From Purshia tridentata (taxonomy: Eukaryota > Streptophyta > Magnoliopsida > Rosales > Rosaceae), in the NCBI GenBank assembly GCA_003254885.1, contig QANT01008901.1:20493-84492 (forward strand): 64,000 nt of DNA, in the 5' to 3' direction. The notes beneath the pieces were generated by a model, which ran no database searches, was not told the DNA's origin, and saw only the letters and a list, made by a program, of their open reading frames with translations. Positions 11,154-22,024 of the stretch are shown piece by piece. How positions within the stretch are numbered: the stretch's first letter is position 1; each line of letters opens with the position of its first letter. A program made the position numbers and the translations under genes.

Positions 11154-11754
11154 ATGACAACTCGAAAAGGCTCAAAGAGTGAACCAGATCAGTTCGGCAT
11201 CAATAAAAGCAGCAGCCTAGAGAGAAAGCAAAGGAATAATCCAGTTTACCATGAAAGACCTAGAGAGGCTAGAATGCCCACACAAAGATGCACTCGTTGT
11301 CACTCTCCAAATTGGAAACTCAAGGGTCCATCAAGTTATGATCAATGGTGGAAGTAGTGTCGAAGTCATGTACTACGGCACATTCAAGCAAATAGGTCTC
11401 GAAGATAAAGACTTGAAGGTCAATAAAACCCCGATTTTAGCATTCAAAGGCAGTCAAGCAATACCTGTGCGAGAAATCACTCTACCAGTGATTGCTGTAG
11501 GAAAAACCCTTTTGATGACCTTTGTGGTTATCAACCCTCCCTCGGCGTATAATGTGATTATGCGTAGGGATTGTGTATGGAGAATGGAAGGAGAAGCGTC
11601 TACTCGATGCTTTAGGTGTGTTTCTGCTGACGGAAAAGGCACCATCAACATTATAGGCGATCAAGCTGTAGCAAGGAGATGCTATCACATTACTATGGGT
11701 ATTCGATTGATGGCTGATAAATCGATTCCGGGATCAAAGAAATATAGCAATTAG
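11154..11754 (+). pseudogene. element B aspartic protease
   Basis: A frame from 11251 reads CPHKDALVVTLQIGN, then the active-site segment VMINGGSSVEVMYYGTF, and continues through LPVIAVGKTLLMTFVV and PSAYNVIMRRDCVW to a stop at 11754. The layout matches Tat and related gypsy proteases, where this Asn is the catalytic Asp of the D-G-G-S motif; the change would abolish activity. Upstream sequence from about 11000 is linker in other frames. Confidence 0.75.
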
Positions 11755-11783
11755 AAGAGGACCCACCAACCAAGATTGAACCT

Positions 11784-12949
11784 ATGTGCGAACCAATGAC
11801 TATAGAGCAATTGACAGAGATAGTCTTGGATCAAGAAGAACCAAACAAAACAATATTGGTGGGGACCCTCCTAAAGGAAGAAGAGCGAACACAATTGATA
11901 GAAACTCTTTGGGTGAACAGAGATGCGTTTGCATGGTCATATTCAGATATGTTCGGGATTGATCCAAGCATTGCATGCCACAGGCTGAATGTCAACCCCA
12001 GGGCAACACCATTTCAACAAAGGCAAAGAAGGTTCGCACCGGAAAGGAACAAGGTCATAAGTAACGAGGTCGATCGACTCCTTGTGGTGGGGTGTCAGAG
12101 ATGTGTGATGCCCCACTTGGATTTCGAATGTTGTAGTCATTCAAAAGAAGAACGGGAAATGGAGGGTGTTCGTTGATTTCACAAACCTGAACAAATCATA
12201 TGCAAAGGATTGCTATCCAATCCCAAAAATTGATCAGATGGTTGATGCTACTGCTGGATACGAACAATTGACCTTCCAATGCATATTCTGGATATAATCA
12301 GATAGTAATGGCGATCAAAGATCAGGACTAGACAGCCTTCATATTTGAACGAGGGCTATACTGTTACACGGTAATGCCTTTTGGACTCAAAAATGCAGGG
12401 TCTACTTATTAAAGGCTTGTCAATCAGATGTTCAAAGAATAATTGGGAAGAACTATGGAAGTCTATATGAATGACATGGTGGTAAAAAGCAAATCAAAAA
12501 AAGATCAGCACCTCGATCTCAAAGAAACGTTCAAAGTCCTTCGCCGATACAAGATGCATTTGAATCCAACAAAATGTGTGTTTGGAGTTTCTTTTGGACA
12601 GTTTTTAGGTTATATTTTCAGCCAAAGAGGGATCAAGCCCAACCCAAAAAAAATTTAGGTGCTTCAGGATATGGAAGAGCCTCGAACAGCTCGAGAAGTA
12701 CAAGTCTTAATAGGAAGGATTGCCACACTAAGTAGATTCATTTTGAGAGCCACAAATAAATGCAAACCTTTTTTCTAGGCGATCAAAATGAAGAAGGGAG
12801 GAATTTGGGGTTCGAAACAATCTAATGCATTAAAGAAAATTAAAGAATACATGGAAACCACCCATCCTAGTGGTTCCCCAGCCTAGAGAAACTCTGTATT
12901 TGTACTTGGCAGTTTCTGAGTTTGCTGTAAGCACAACATTGATCAGCGA
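11784..12949 (+). pseudogene. element B reverse transcriptase
   Basis: The start of the domain reads NRDAFAWSYSDMFGIDPSIACHRLNV near 11900-11990. A frameshift near 12080-12130 precedes VIQKKNGKWRVFVDFTNLN near 12145. The palm region is broken by stops near 12297 and 12330. The catalytic YVDD motif is YMND near 12463. The thumb region (LRRYKMHLNPTKCVFG) stays open to 12656. The substituted catalytic Asp and several stops make it inactive. Confidence 0.8.
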
Positions 12950-14583
12950 TTGAGATGGGCAACAGCATCTAGTATTCTACAATACTTTGAAGGTCATAAG
13001 ATCGTGTTTATCACCAGCCAACCTGTACGAACTATTCTCATGAAACCAGACCTCTCCGGTAGGATGATGAAGTGGGCGATCGAGCTGGGGGCATTCGACA
13101 TTGAATTCAAGCCTCAAACAGCTTATAAATGGCAAGCAATTGCAGATTTTCTACTCGAAGCACATGGACCTCTAAAAGAACTCGGCAATTTCACGAAGGT
13201 CACAGAAGATGAGGCCTGGGAGTTGTATGTAGACGGATCCTCAAATGCTCTGTGTGCAGGCACAGGCATAATTCTTCGTACACCCGACGATTTTGAACTA
13301 GAGTTCGCACTAGGCTTAGATTCTCTGGCTTCAAACAACGTGGCAGAATATGAAGCCCTCGTGAATGGTTTACAAATTGTTGAAAAAGTCAAAGCTCGAG
13401 TTCTTAGGCCTTATTTGTTTGACCGTAATGTTAAAACAGGAATAGTAATTGTAATCCTATTCCTGACTCTCTTATAGTGTAATGGTTTCCAAATTCTTAT
13501 TCCAACGTTTGGAACAAAAACATAATCAAAGTTAGGAAAAAACTGTTGTTTTCATTCTAGTATTTGGTAAATCTCATAATGAAATTAAATATGTAATACT
13601 TTTTAATAATTATATATCTTTTAATTTTTTTCAATATATAATCTACCCAATCTTGAAGATTTGTTTGATTAGAGATAAAAAAAAAATCTTGAAGTTTCTT
13701 CGAATCTTTTGGTTCTACTTCAATTTATGGTACCTAAGATCATAATTACTGTTAATTAGCTAGTTCTGCTTCATTTTTTGGATATATCTTTTGATTTATG
13801 CAAGTTCACTTCTGTGATTCCGTTATTCTTGGTTTGTTGCTGCAATGGCTTCCTCACCTTCACCAATTTCTTCTCTGTTCTGCTTTTCCAATTATGAATA
13901 TATATTGAAAAATTTACAGTTTCCAATTTACAACAAAAAGAGTGGAGAAGAGGAAAGATAAAGGAATTGAAGGGATAATAATTAAATTGAATTGAATTAA
14001 TATAATAAAGAAGCCATGGTAAATCTGCTGTAGAACAGAGAAGATGAGACGATGAAGGTTATGGGTTGTATATCATATATATTATAATTTTTACATTACA
14101 GGTTAACTATGGAATAGAAATATCACTCCCCTCATGGTATTTTTATTCTTGCGTTTTAATGGAATTGCTTTATAGTCAGCTAAGGTCAATTCCAATGTTT
14201 TATTTCCTTTCTAGTCAACCAAACATCATTTATTGCTTGAATGGAATTCAATTCCTATTCCAAGCCTTGGATTACGACCAAACAAACGTGGCCTTAAAGT
14301 ATACAGTGATTCACAGCTTGCAGTAAATCAGGTTAACAAGGAATATGCTACTAAAGATGAGAAAATGGAAGCATACCAGAAGTTGGTACTTGAGCTATCC
14401 TCCCGTTTTTCAAAGGTGACATTCTCACAAGTGCCAAGAGAACAAAATCAAGGAGCAGACCATTTAGCATGTGAGGCATCAACTTCAAAGGTATTTCAAT
14501 CAGTCACGATCGAACAACTTGACACTCCAAGAATCATTGATGAATCAACCACGATGATGATCGATCAAGTAGGAACAAATTAG
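12950..14583 (+). pseudogene. element B RNase H, split by a DNA transposon
   Basis: The first part runs 12950-13406 with connection-type RNase H (ITSQPVRTIL, AIADFLLEAHG) and then the Tat-specific second RNase H (ELYVDGSSN, NNVAEYEALVNGL). The second part resumes at 14294 with VYSDSQLAVNQV and ENQGADHLACEA. The two halves are in register once the 887 bp insertion and one copy of its 3-bp target duplication are set aside, so the insertion landed in a readable RNase H. Acidic residues of the second RNase H are all visible. Confidence 0.85.
13407..14293. mobile_element. Tourist/PIF-Harbinger-type non-autonomous element
   Basis: The ends are imperfect terminal inverted repeats: the left end reads GGCCTTATTTGTTTG then CGTAAT, and the right end in reverse complement reads GGCCACGTTTGTTTG then CGTAAT, with GGAATAG further in on both sides. 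The flanks are TTA at 13404-13406 and TTA at 14294-14296, the 3-bp target duplication of PIF/Harbinger elements. At 887 bp with no transposase frame it is non-autonomous. The interior is AT-rich. Confidence 0.9.
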
Positions 14584-15832
14584 ATGATGCCAATAATTGA
14601 ATACCTCCGTTCAGGTGCGAGGCCTGCAGACTCTGCCGAAGCAAGAAAACTAAGAATGCGAGCAGCCAGGTACACATTGATCGATGATGTATTATTTAGA
14701 AAATCATTTTCAGGTCCACTGCTACATTGCCTCTTTCCAACACAGGCAGGATGGGTACTCTCAACAATCCACGATGGCTCGTGTGGAAATCACACTAGAG
14801 GTGGAAGCTTAGTACATAAGGCACTAACACAGGGATATTTTTGGCCTTACATGGCTAAAGATACAGAAAGTTATGCTTGAAAGTGAGATTAATGTCAACG
14901 TTACACTCCTATCAGCAGATAGCAGCGGAAGAACTCAACTCGACATAGGAACCATGGCCATTCACTAGGTGGGGTATGGACATAGTGGGACCCTTACCAG
15001 CTGCTCCTGGAGGCAAAAAGAATGTGCTCCTCGTAACGGATTACTTCACCAAGTGGGTCGAAGCAGAAGCCTATGGAACAATAGATGCGACCAGCGTTGT
15101 TCGCTTCGTGTGGAGAAATATAGTTTGTCGTTTTAGAATACCTCGAGACATGATAACAGACAATGGCACCTCCTTCAACAACAGAAAATTCATATCATTC
15201 TGTACCAGAAAAGGAATTCAGCTCCTTTCTTTTCTCGAAGCTATCCCCAAGCTAATAGACAAGCAGAAAAGACGAACAGAACAATCTTCGACAACATTAA
15301 GAGACATCTCGAAGGGGCCAGGGGAAAGTGGCACGATGAGCTTCACCACGTTCTGTGGGCCTATCGAACTACTATACGAAGACCCACAAGAGAGTCACCT
15401 TTTTCTTTAACCTATGGGATAGAAGCAATAATCCCCATAAAGATCGATTTATCAACCACAAGGACGTTATCAGTAGAGAATGAAGAATTAAATGCCGTTC
15501 ACCTTCGACATGCCCTCGATTTCGCAGAAGAAAAAAGGATAACGGCGTCAATCCGATTGGTAAACTACCATAATGTGGTGGCTCGACATTTCAACCAGAA
15601 GGTACGCTATAAAACCTTCAAAATCGGAGAATGGGTTTTAAAACAAATTATGGATCAAGGACCCAGATCGAGAGAACTACCAGAATCTGAGAAGTTTAGA
15701 AAAGTGTGGGAAGGCATTTATGAAGTCATAGCAGTCTTCAGAAAAGGTGCATACCGACTTCGAGAACTTCAAACTGGGAAGGACTTGCCGAGACCTTGGA
15801 ATGCCATTCTTTTGAAAAAATATTACATTTGA
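14584..15832 (+). pseudogene. element B integrase
   Basis: The zinc finger region begins TIHDGSCGNHTRGG near 14770. The core includes MDIVGPLPAAPGGKKN at 14976, LLVTDYFTKWVEAEAYG and CRFRIPRDMITDNG, so the first two catalytic Asp residues are present. The third catalytic region is lost to frameshifts near 15230-15400. The C-terminal part is open at 15557-15832 (NQKVRYKTFKIGEWVLKQ, KVWEGIYEVIAVF, GAYRLRELQ). A stop near 14880 removes the Cys pair of the zinc finger. Confidence 0.8.
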
Positions 15833-16345
15833 ATTGTTTTACTTTTCCGTGCACACTACTTTTTTGGGGGCAGGTGGCATAGTCTTAATAAAATGGTTGA
15901 AAAATTTGTAAATTCAATTTTAATAAAAGTGAAACGGAAAATTTTAGCACTAGTCTTGAACTTTCAACGAAATGACTAGTGGCTTCAAACAAAAGGGTTA
16001 AGGCGTCAAAAAATTCGAAGGTACAAACTTTGAACATATTCGATCAAAGGTACAAGTTTCAAACGTTCAATCAAAGGCACATGCCTCGAACTCCTCGCCC
16101 AAAAGCTTGTGCCTCAACAAAATTTCGCCCAATGGTCCATGCCCTAAACCCATTTGACCAAGGGCACAAGTTTCGAATGTTCAAAACAGGGTATATGCCA
16201 CAAACACTTTCTTGTGCTGCGAAAGTTCACCTAAAGGCACACACCTCGAATTTTTTGATTAGTAATTGAATTATAAAAAAAAAAAAACGAAGTGCATCGA
16301 CTTAAGGAAAGTAGACCACTTTTTATTTGATATTAATGGAAAACA
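15833..16345 (+). repeat. degenerate repeat spacer of element B
   Basis: Between integrase and the antisense ORFs, variations of a roughly 30-35 base theme recur (for example CAAAGGTACAAGTTTC, CAAAGGCACATGCCTCGAA, CAAGGGCACAAGTTTCGAA) from about 15960 to 16255. A GGGGGCAGGTGG stretch lies at 15864. No gene is supported; the open frame through 15979-16269 comes from the repeat. Confidence 0.6.
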
Positions 16346-16349
16346 AATT

Positions 16350-16900
16350 ACAAAAAGCGCATGCGCCATTTAAATTTTTTGAAAAAGAAAACAAGATAAA
16401 TTTCATGGAACCAAGGGCTTGTCAGTGAACCATCAACTTTTTGTTCAACCTGTTCCAGTCTAGACTGGGAAAGATAAACAAGCCTTAGATTTAAAATAGT
16501 CGCAGCCTTGGTTGAAACCATCTTGGAAACCCAAAAAATGTGCTGAGCTAGTAAAACAACAAGCTTCATGTAAGAGCTGCTTCAAACAATCCACTTCATG
16601 ACAAGCGGTTGTCAGATCAAGCCGAGCTTCACGAAGATGCCACTCAAGGAGGACCCATGGGGAACGAATCGAATTGACACTCCTTCTCAAAGGTCCAGCC
16701 TCAAAGTCATAAAGGCGATCTGAAAGGGGAAGGGGATTGAAGTGATCGAGTCATATGGCGACCACTGAATCTGCGCACTAGGGATAAAGGTTCGGATCCA
16801 CCACCCTTGTGTTTCATTTCAGTTCCTCTTGACTTGGTACGTGACTTAGTGAGAGAATCAGCAAATCTTGAATCAGAAGAACTCGAAGAATTCAACGAAA
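16350..16900 (-). pseudogene. element B second antisense ORF remnant
   Basis: Minus-strand frames here look like one broken ORF: from 16895 a Ser-rich start (MNSSSSSDSRFADSL), then after a stop near 16705 a segment reading RSPWVLLEWHLREARLDL, CLKQLLHEACCF and HFLGFQDGFNQGCDY. The latter resembles the C-terminal tail that follows the coiled coil in plant 'gypsy-type transposon' proteins. It may instead be the displaced end of the larger antisense ORF next to it. Family assignment is by eye. Confidence 0.4.
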
Positions 16901-17489
16901 TAGGGATAGAAGTCCCAGGTAAAGCAGCAGAGTTTTTCTTTTTGCCAATGCATAGTTCAAGATGAAGCTTGATCCTTCATTCTTTGCCCATGATTACCTC
17001 AAAGCTAGCTGGACAAATATGAAAACTGTTTAGAGTAAACACCACTTTCACAAAAGGGACGAAGGCCAGGTATTTATACTTGAAAACATAATCTCCTAAA
17101 TTGCGAGTTTTACGCTACAAGTTAATGCAGCAAATATTTCGAATTTATTGCATTGCCTATTGATTGCGGATTTTATACTATTATGTAAAATTCAAATTTG
17201 AAACCAACAAATAAATAAGAATAAAGACGAAATAAAATTTGAGATTCAAATACGAAGAGAAAAAAAAAAAACAGTTAAGAATAAGCTACATTTTAGGCAA
17301 AAGATAATCCCAAAGCCTGAACGCAATTGTAAAGACAGTCAAACTTGAAGTATTACGAATAAACTAAAACAACTAAAATCATAAAATAAAAAAAAATAAA
17401 AAACCCAAGAGTGGTTACCCAAATTATAAAAGTTAAGAGCCAAAATAAGTGTTTAGAAATTTAGAACTAAATACACTTTACAAAGAAAA

Positions 17490-19738
17490 ATTATCCATTG
17501 TTCGAAGGTACAAAACCAACAACCTTTGAAGTTGGAGGGATCACCGCGAAATCAAAGTTCGCAGCAGCGGGTCATCTTCTTGAATACGATCATAAGCAAC
17601 TTTCTCTTTAGAGGAAGGACTTGAAATGGGAGCCCAATCACCTGGGCGCATTCCCATAAGGTAATTGTAGGGCTCAGTGATCATTTGAAAGGCATCCACA
17701 ACTTCTAGACCCGTGTACAAATGACCATCCTCAGGCTTGGCTCTCTGAACCCGCCCAAGTCTGAAGAACCGAGCTCGATCGATGCCAATCAAAGTTTCGC
17801 AATCGTCAAATTCAGCTTGGCATTCGGCTTTTTCAACTGCAAGCTACTTCTCCAGTTAAACCACTCGAGCCCTCGAACTTTCAAGCTCTTTCTACGCACC
17901 TTCAAAATTTTGTGCATGCAAGTCTCTATCTTCTTTGGCCCGGCATCGTCCCGTATTCGCCTATGCCAACTCCACCTTGATTTGAGAAAGTAATGCCTCA
18001 GCATCAGCAAATTTCTTCCTGACAGCATCTCCCATTTCTTTCTCTAGTCACACTCCTGCTTCACCTCCAGCAGGTGATTAGTCAAATCCACATTCAGCAT
18101 GTTCACCTGTGAGTATAATAAAAAAATAAAAAAATAAAAAAATAAAATCAAAATGTCAAATATTTCAAAGAAAAAGGAAAAAATTGAAATCGTCAATGGA
18201 TCATTACCGTATAACTAGCCACATGGGAGGCAACAATGAGTGCCCCATCATTCGATCGGGAAACCCCAACAGCATCTCGAGGAGGTACACAACTCCTCAT
18301 AATAGCGATCAAAGTGTTTTCATGTGAACGGCAGAATCATTCAACAAAACACGAGACCCATCAGATTTCTTCAACTCTAGGATAAATAGGGGTGGCGAAC
18401 CAGTAGGTCAAGCGCTCGAACTTGCATTTCGAGGAAGGGAAAAAGCATTAATTGGGGAGAGTTGTGAACACCCTTCTTCGAGGAAACAGCTTCGACAATC
18501 TTAGCTGGTGAAGGAACGTTAGCATTGATCATAGGTTCCACATTTTGAACCATCGAGCTGGTTTTTTGAACTTTCGACTTCGAAGAAGCCTTCTGATCAG
18601 CCTTCTTCCTCTTATTCTCGAGGATTGGGTTCTTTGCAAGCTCAAGCTTCCTTTGCTGCACGGTAGCTTCTCCGGTGTCAGATGCACTCTCTTCGGAATC
18701 AATTCAATGAACCTCAACTTGAGCGTTGAATCTCGCCTTTAGATACTCAATTCTTTTTCGACCATCGTCTGTTAACTCTAAGTCTTCAGAACGCGATATC
18801 AACCCCCCAACAAAGTCTCGTGGGGATTAGCCTTTGAAACTGGACCGTTTCTACTCAAAAAAAGGCGCGTATATGATGGATTGACATTGAGCACTGATCT
18901 GGTGTAGTACTTGAGGCGTGGAGAACCAACCGATGCTGTGTTTTGGGTTTCCGAGCTCGAAATGAGCTTTAAGGGCTAGCAACCTCTCGTGAACTAGCGT
19001 AGCCTCCATGAAACAAGATTTGTCTGGAAAGAAAAAACACAAAATATTAGTGATCGACAAATTTTGGCAAACAACGTCAGTTGCAAGATAATGATATTAA
19101 TCGAAATGAAGAATACGAGAGGAATGTGAAAAATGAGAGGGAAAAGGCACATTGCTAAGTTCGGGGGCAGCCCACTTACCGATCACCATCACTAGCCTAC
19201 CCTTCCACCCACAATGAGAAGTGGGTCTGTCGTGGAAAAGTTTCAGGGCATCAGCTTTAGGAGTAAAATAGAAAGTGCACGATCCATCGAGCACGTTCAC
19301 TTTACTCCATTTGTAATAGAAAAAAAAGTCTACAAAGCCAAAGGCCACCCCCACGGAAAGCCCAAAACCCAAAAAAGCTGAAATTAATTGGAAGCAACTA
19401 GGGTTCATCTGAAAAGGATAAACACCCATTTTGTTGAAGATAACATGAAAAAGTGGATGGAGGGGAAATCTAACATACTGTAAAGAATCGGCCGAGATCA
19501 CTATAGATCCCTCTAAAATACCCTCCTTGGTATTACAGCATTTCGGAAGAGATTGAACTTTAACAGTGGGAGGAATCTCGTTTTCCCTTACGATTTTCTT
19601 AAGTTGTTCTAAGGAGGGTTCCCAAAAATAAACTAGTTGGGTAAGTTTACTCATAATGAAAGAGAAAGAGGAACTTACACAAAGAATGAAGGGGAGAGAC
19701 GAGCTCGGTATCATTGAAGATTCTGAATCGAGTAGCAA
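17490..19738 (-). pseudogene. element B antisense ORF, gypsy-type transposon domain, with an intron
   Basis: From ATG at 19738 a 213-codon frame reads SLEQLKKIVRENEIP, YVRFPLHPLFHVIFNKMG, and ISAFLGFGLSVGVAFGFVDFF, the pattern of the putative gypsy-type transposon domain (PF04195-like). After GRLVMVI a GTAAGT donor (19179-19174) opens a 156-bp intron that ends in a pyrimidine tract and TTTCCAG (acceptor at 19024-19025). Splicing continues in frame into DKSCFMEATLVHERLLALK, down to a stop at 18851. Further C-terminal pieces (KRKKADQKASSKSKVQK near 18600, EPYNYLMGMRPGDWAP near 17640) lie in shifted frames. It is antisense to pol, as known for antisense ORFs in Tat elements. Several stops and shifts make it a pseudogene. 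The intron is inferred from sequence only. Confidence 0.7.
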
Positions 19739-20396
19739 GGAAGTGCGAAGTCTTAAAGGAACATTTTCTGAAAAACCCCTAAGAAATCCGAAAGATCACA
19801 AAAGAAGATGAAAGAAGTAGACTGATCACAGATGAGTGGCTGGGAAAAGCCCAAATTCAAATATGGTAGAAGATAAAACGACGCACCTTGAAGCAACCAA
19901 AAGGCGCCATTACACCCAAACTATTGTTTTTCCTTTCCACCAACCAAGACGCGACGCATGGCAAGTAGAACGAATAAGGAGGCATTGTGGATGTTAAAAA
20001 TGTCTGGACCCAAACCCGAAAAGCAATAAGGTCCAATCCAAGAAAATTAAGTAAAAGCCCCAAAACTAATGTGAAACCCAAAAAGACAAAATATAAACCC
20101 AAGCCCGGAACGAAGGGTAGACCCCTTCTTTAAATAGAATAATAACTCATTCATCACATCATTAAAACACCCACATACCCAAAGAAAATAATCCATGGCC
20201 AAGTGCATTGAAAAGGCATAAGGCGCGAAAGTAGAGGATAACAGAAAAAACAGTCTTGCTATAAAAAGGTAAACATATCCCCATGCTGAGGGGGGATACA
20301 TGCTGAAGAGGCAATAGAAAATATATTGAATCTTTACTCATTTGAGCATCGGAGTAATTTTGCAGAACACCTCCCCTAGAACTGAACTTCAAGGTT
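19739..20396. other. 5' flank of antisense ORF, possible LTR remnant
   Basis: No protein domain is seen. Minus-strand frames (19857-20401) are hydrophobic but lack any family signature. In a Tat element this position, between the antisense ORF start and the 3' end, would hold its promoter and the 3' LTR. I could not define LTR ends. Confidence 0.3.
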
Positions 20397-20592
20397 TGCA
20401 AACTAGCTAATTCAGTTACGGTTTCAAAAAATTTTGGCCAAAGTATATTTTTAGTCCTTGTACTTTAATAAAATTTTCACTTTGGTCCCGTTAGTTAATT
20501 TTGACAATTTTAGTCCCGTTACTTAATTAATGATTTGAACCTAACTGCACACATGATAAAAGTGCATGATTGAAATTTCTAAATTGAAAGAA

Positions 20593-22024
20593 GAGATAAT
20601 TATCAAAACACCTATTTTGAGCTATCATGTTCCTATATAATCCACCTTTTTTATTGAATTTTTAGCAAGTCCACTTGATTTTTATTAAGCCCACACTTTA
20701 TCACTATCAGTCCACATTCTAACTTCTATTATATTCCTCTGTCTCCCTCCGTCTCTTTCCGTCTCTCACTCATATCTCACATTTTGAACCCATCAGATCT
20801 CACAACCATCAATCCATCACCACCACTCTTCCTCCATCTCCGGCATGAGATTCAACTTCGGCGGATTATCTAGCTTTCACATCCCGGTACAAATCTAGGG
20901 CGAGGAGGAGCACGATGGCATCTCTGACAAGCCGTCCTTTACTTCCTCCAATTCTCGCCATTGAAACAAGCTGAGGATGACCTTTAACAATTTTTTTCAG
21001 TCAATTCCCATTGTGATTATTTGTACATGAATTTAACACATTGTCTACTTGTTGGTTAACTTGTTATTGCAGGGCGCATCTACCTTCCACAAGGAGATGA
21101 AAGAGTTGGTTGTTTGATGCCAATTCAAACACAGCAAGAGAGAATATTTTTTAGTCACTTTGATTCAATGGCATATGCCTTGGGAGGAAGAAATCTAAGT
21201 GCATTTATGGTTTTTTTGATCCCTTAGTTTGTTTTAGCTTATAGTTTTTTTCATCAGTTAGCATTTTGGTTTTGTTTTCAATGTTTGAGTGGAGCTTTGG
21301 TTTTTTTTTTTTTTTGGGGCCATACAGTTGAGCTCTTAGGGCTCAGAATTTGCTTAGTCCTTTGTTGGATTCTCCTTGTGTTTCAGTTGCTAAACTAACA
21401 TTTGTTATTAGTTTTTTAAAGAGATATTTGTGACAATCATTCCCACATATGTGCAAATAAATCCAATTATCTTATCGATTCAATTTTAATTTGATAACAA
21501 TAAAATATATGATCTTCAGATACTTCTTATGTTACATTTAAAAAGGGAGAAATTTAAGAATGTTCACAGGCATGCATATATTATTTTCATTTCTCTATAG
21601 TAACAATAAAGTGATTGTTACTGTCTGATAGTAACAATAAGGTGATTGTTATTGTTGAATAGTAACAATAAAGTGATTGTTACTATCAGAGAGTAACAAT
21701 AAGATGATTGTTACTATTCGATAGTAACAATTTTTAAGCTATAAAAAAAAATGCTTTTATGTTATTTTTTATGTGTTTATACCCAAAAAAAAAAAAATTT
21801 GTATAAGTTGCCTTTTTTTAAAGTTTTTTGCAAAATGAGAATTGTTACTGTTAGACAATAACAATTCTCAAAAGTATTATAGCGGTACTGTAGCGCTGCT
21901 ACAATAACACCGTTATTGTAGCACATGATTTTTAAAAACTGGGCCGATTGGGAATTGGGCTTCTGCATTTGAGCTTTTTAAATAAAACTTTTGTCCAAAT
22001 GGACTTATAAAAATATATCCCTTT
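20593..22024. mobile_element. unclassified 1.4 kb insertion inside TIR element copy 1
   Basis: Comparison with copy 2 shows 20593 to about 22024 as extra sequence, bounded by GAA on both sides. It holds a segment near 20820-21250 that is richer in G+C, then an AT-rich half with an array of short hairpins (21598-21732) and a cluster of palindromes near 21886-21921. No transposase or clear terminal repeats were found, so the class is unknown. Confidence 0.6.
21598..21732. repeat. array of four short hairpins
   Basis: The unit AGTAACAAT...ATTGTTACT recurs four times with a period of about 33 bases. Each unit folds on itself with a 9-bp stem and a loop of 6 bases (AAAGTG, AAGGTG, AAAGTG, AAGATG). 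A further hairpin, GAGAATTGTTACT...ACAATAACAATTCTC, lies near 21837-21871. Confidence 0.9.

Larger units (their letters stand above)
10997..20400 (+). mobile_element. Tat-lineage Ty3/gypsy element B (degenerate)
   Basis: Plus-strand protease, reverse transcriptase, RNase H and integrase run from about 11150 to 15832. A degenerate repeat spacer follows, then antisense ORFs from 16350 to 19738. This is the Tat architecture including antisense ORFs. LTRs were not identified: the 5' side starts inside the gag-pol linker directly after the LTR-like block, and the 3' side runs into the duplicated segment at about 20397. A Tourist/Harbinger element interrupts RNase H. Confidence 0.75.

Noticed and set aside
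19857-20401. Hydrophobic minus-strand frames as membrane proteins
   Set aside because: Several short overlapping frames with stops, no conserved domain, located at a retroelement edge.
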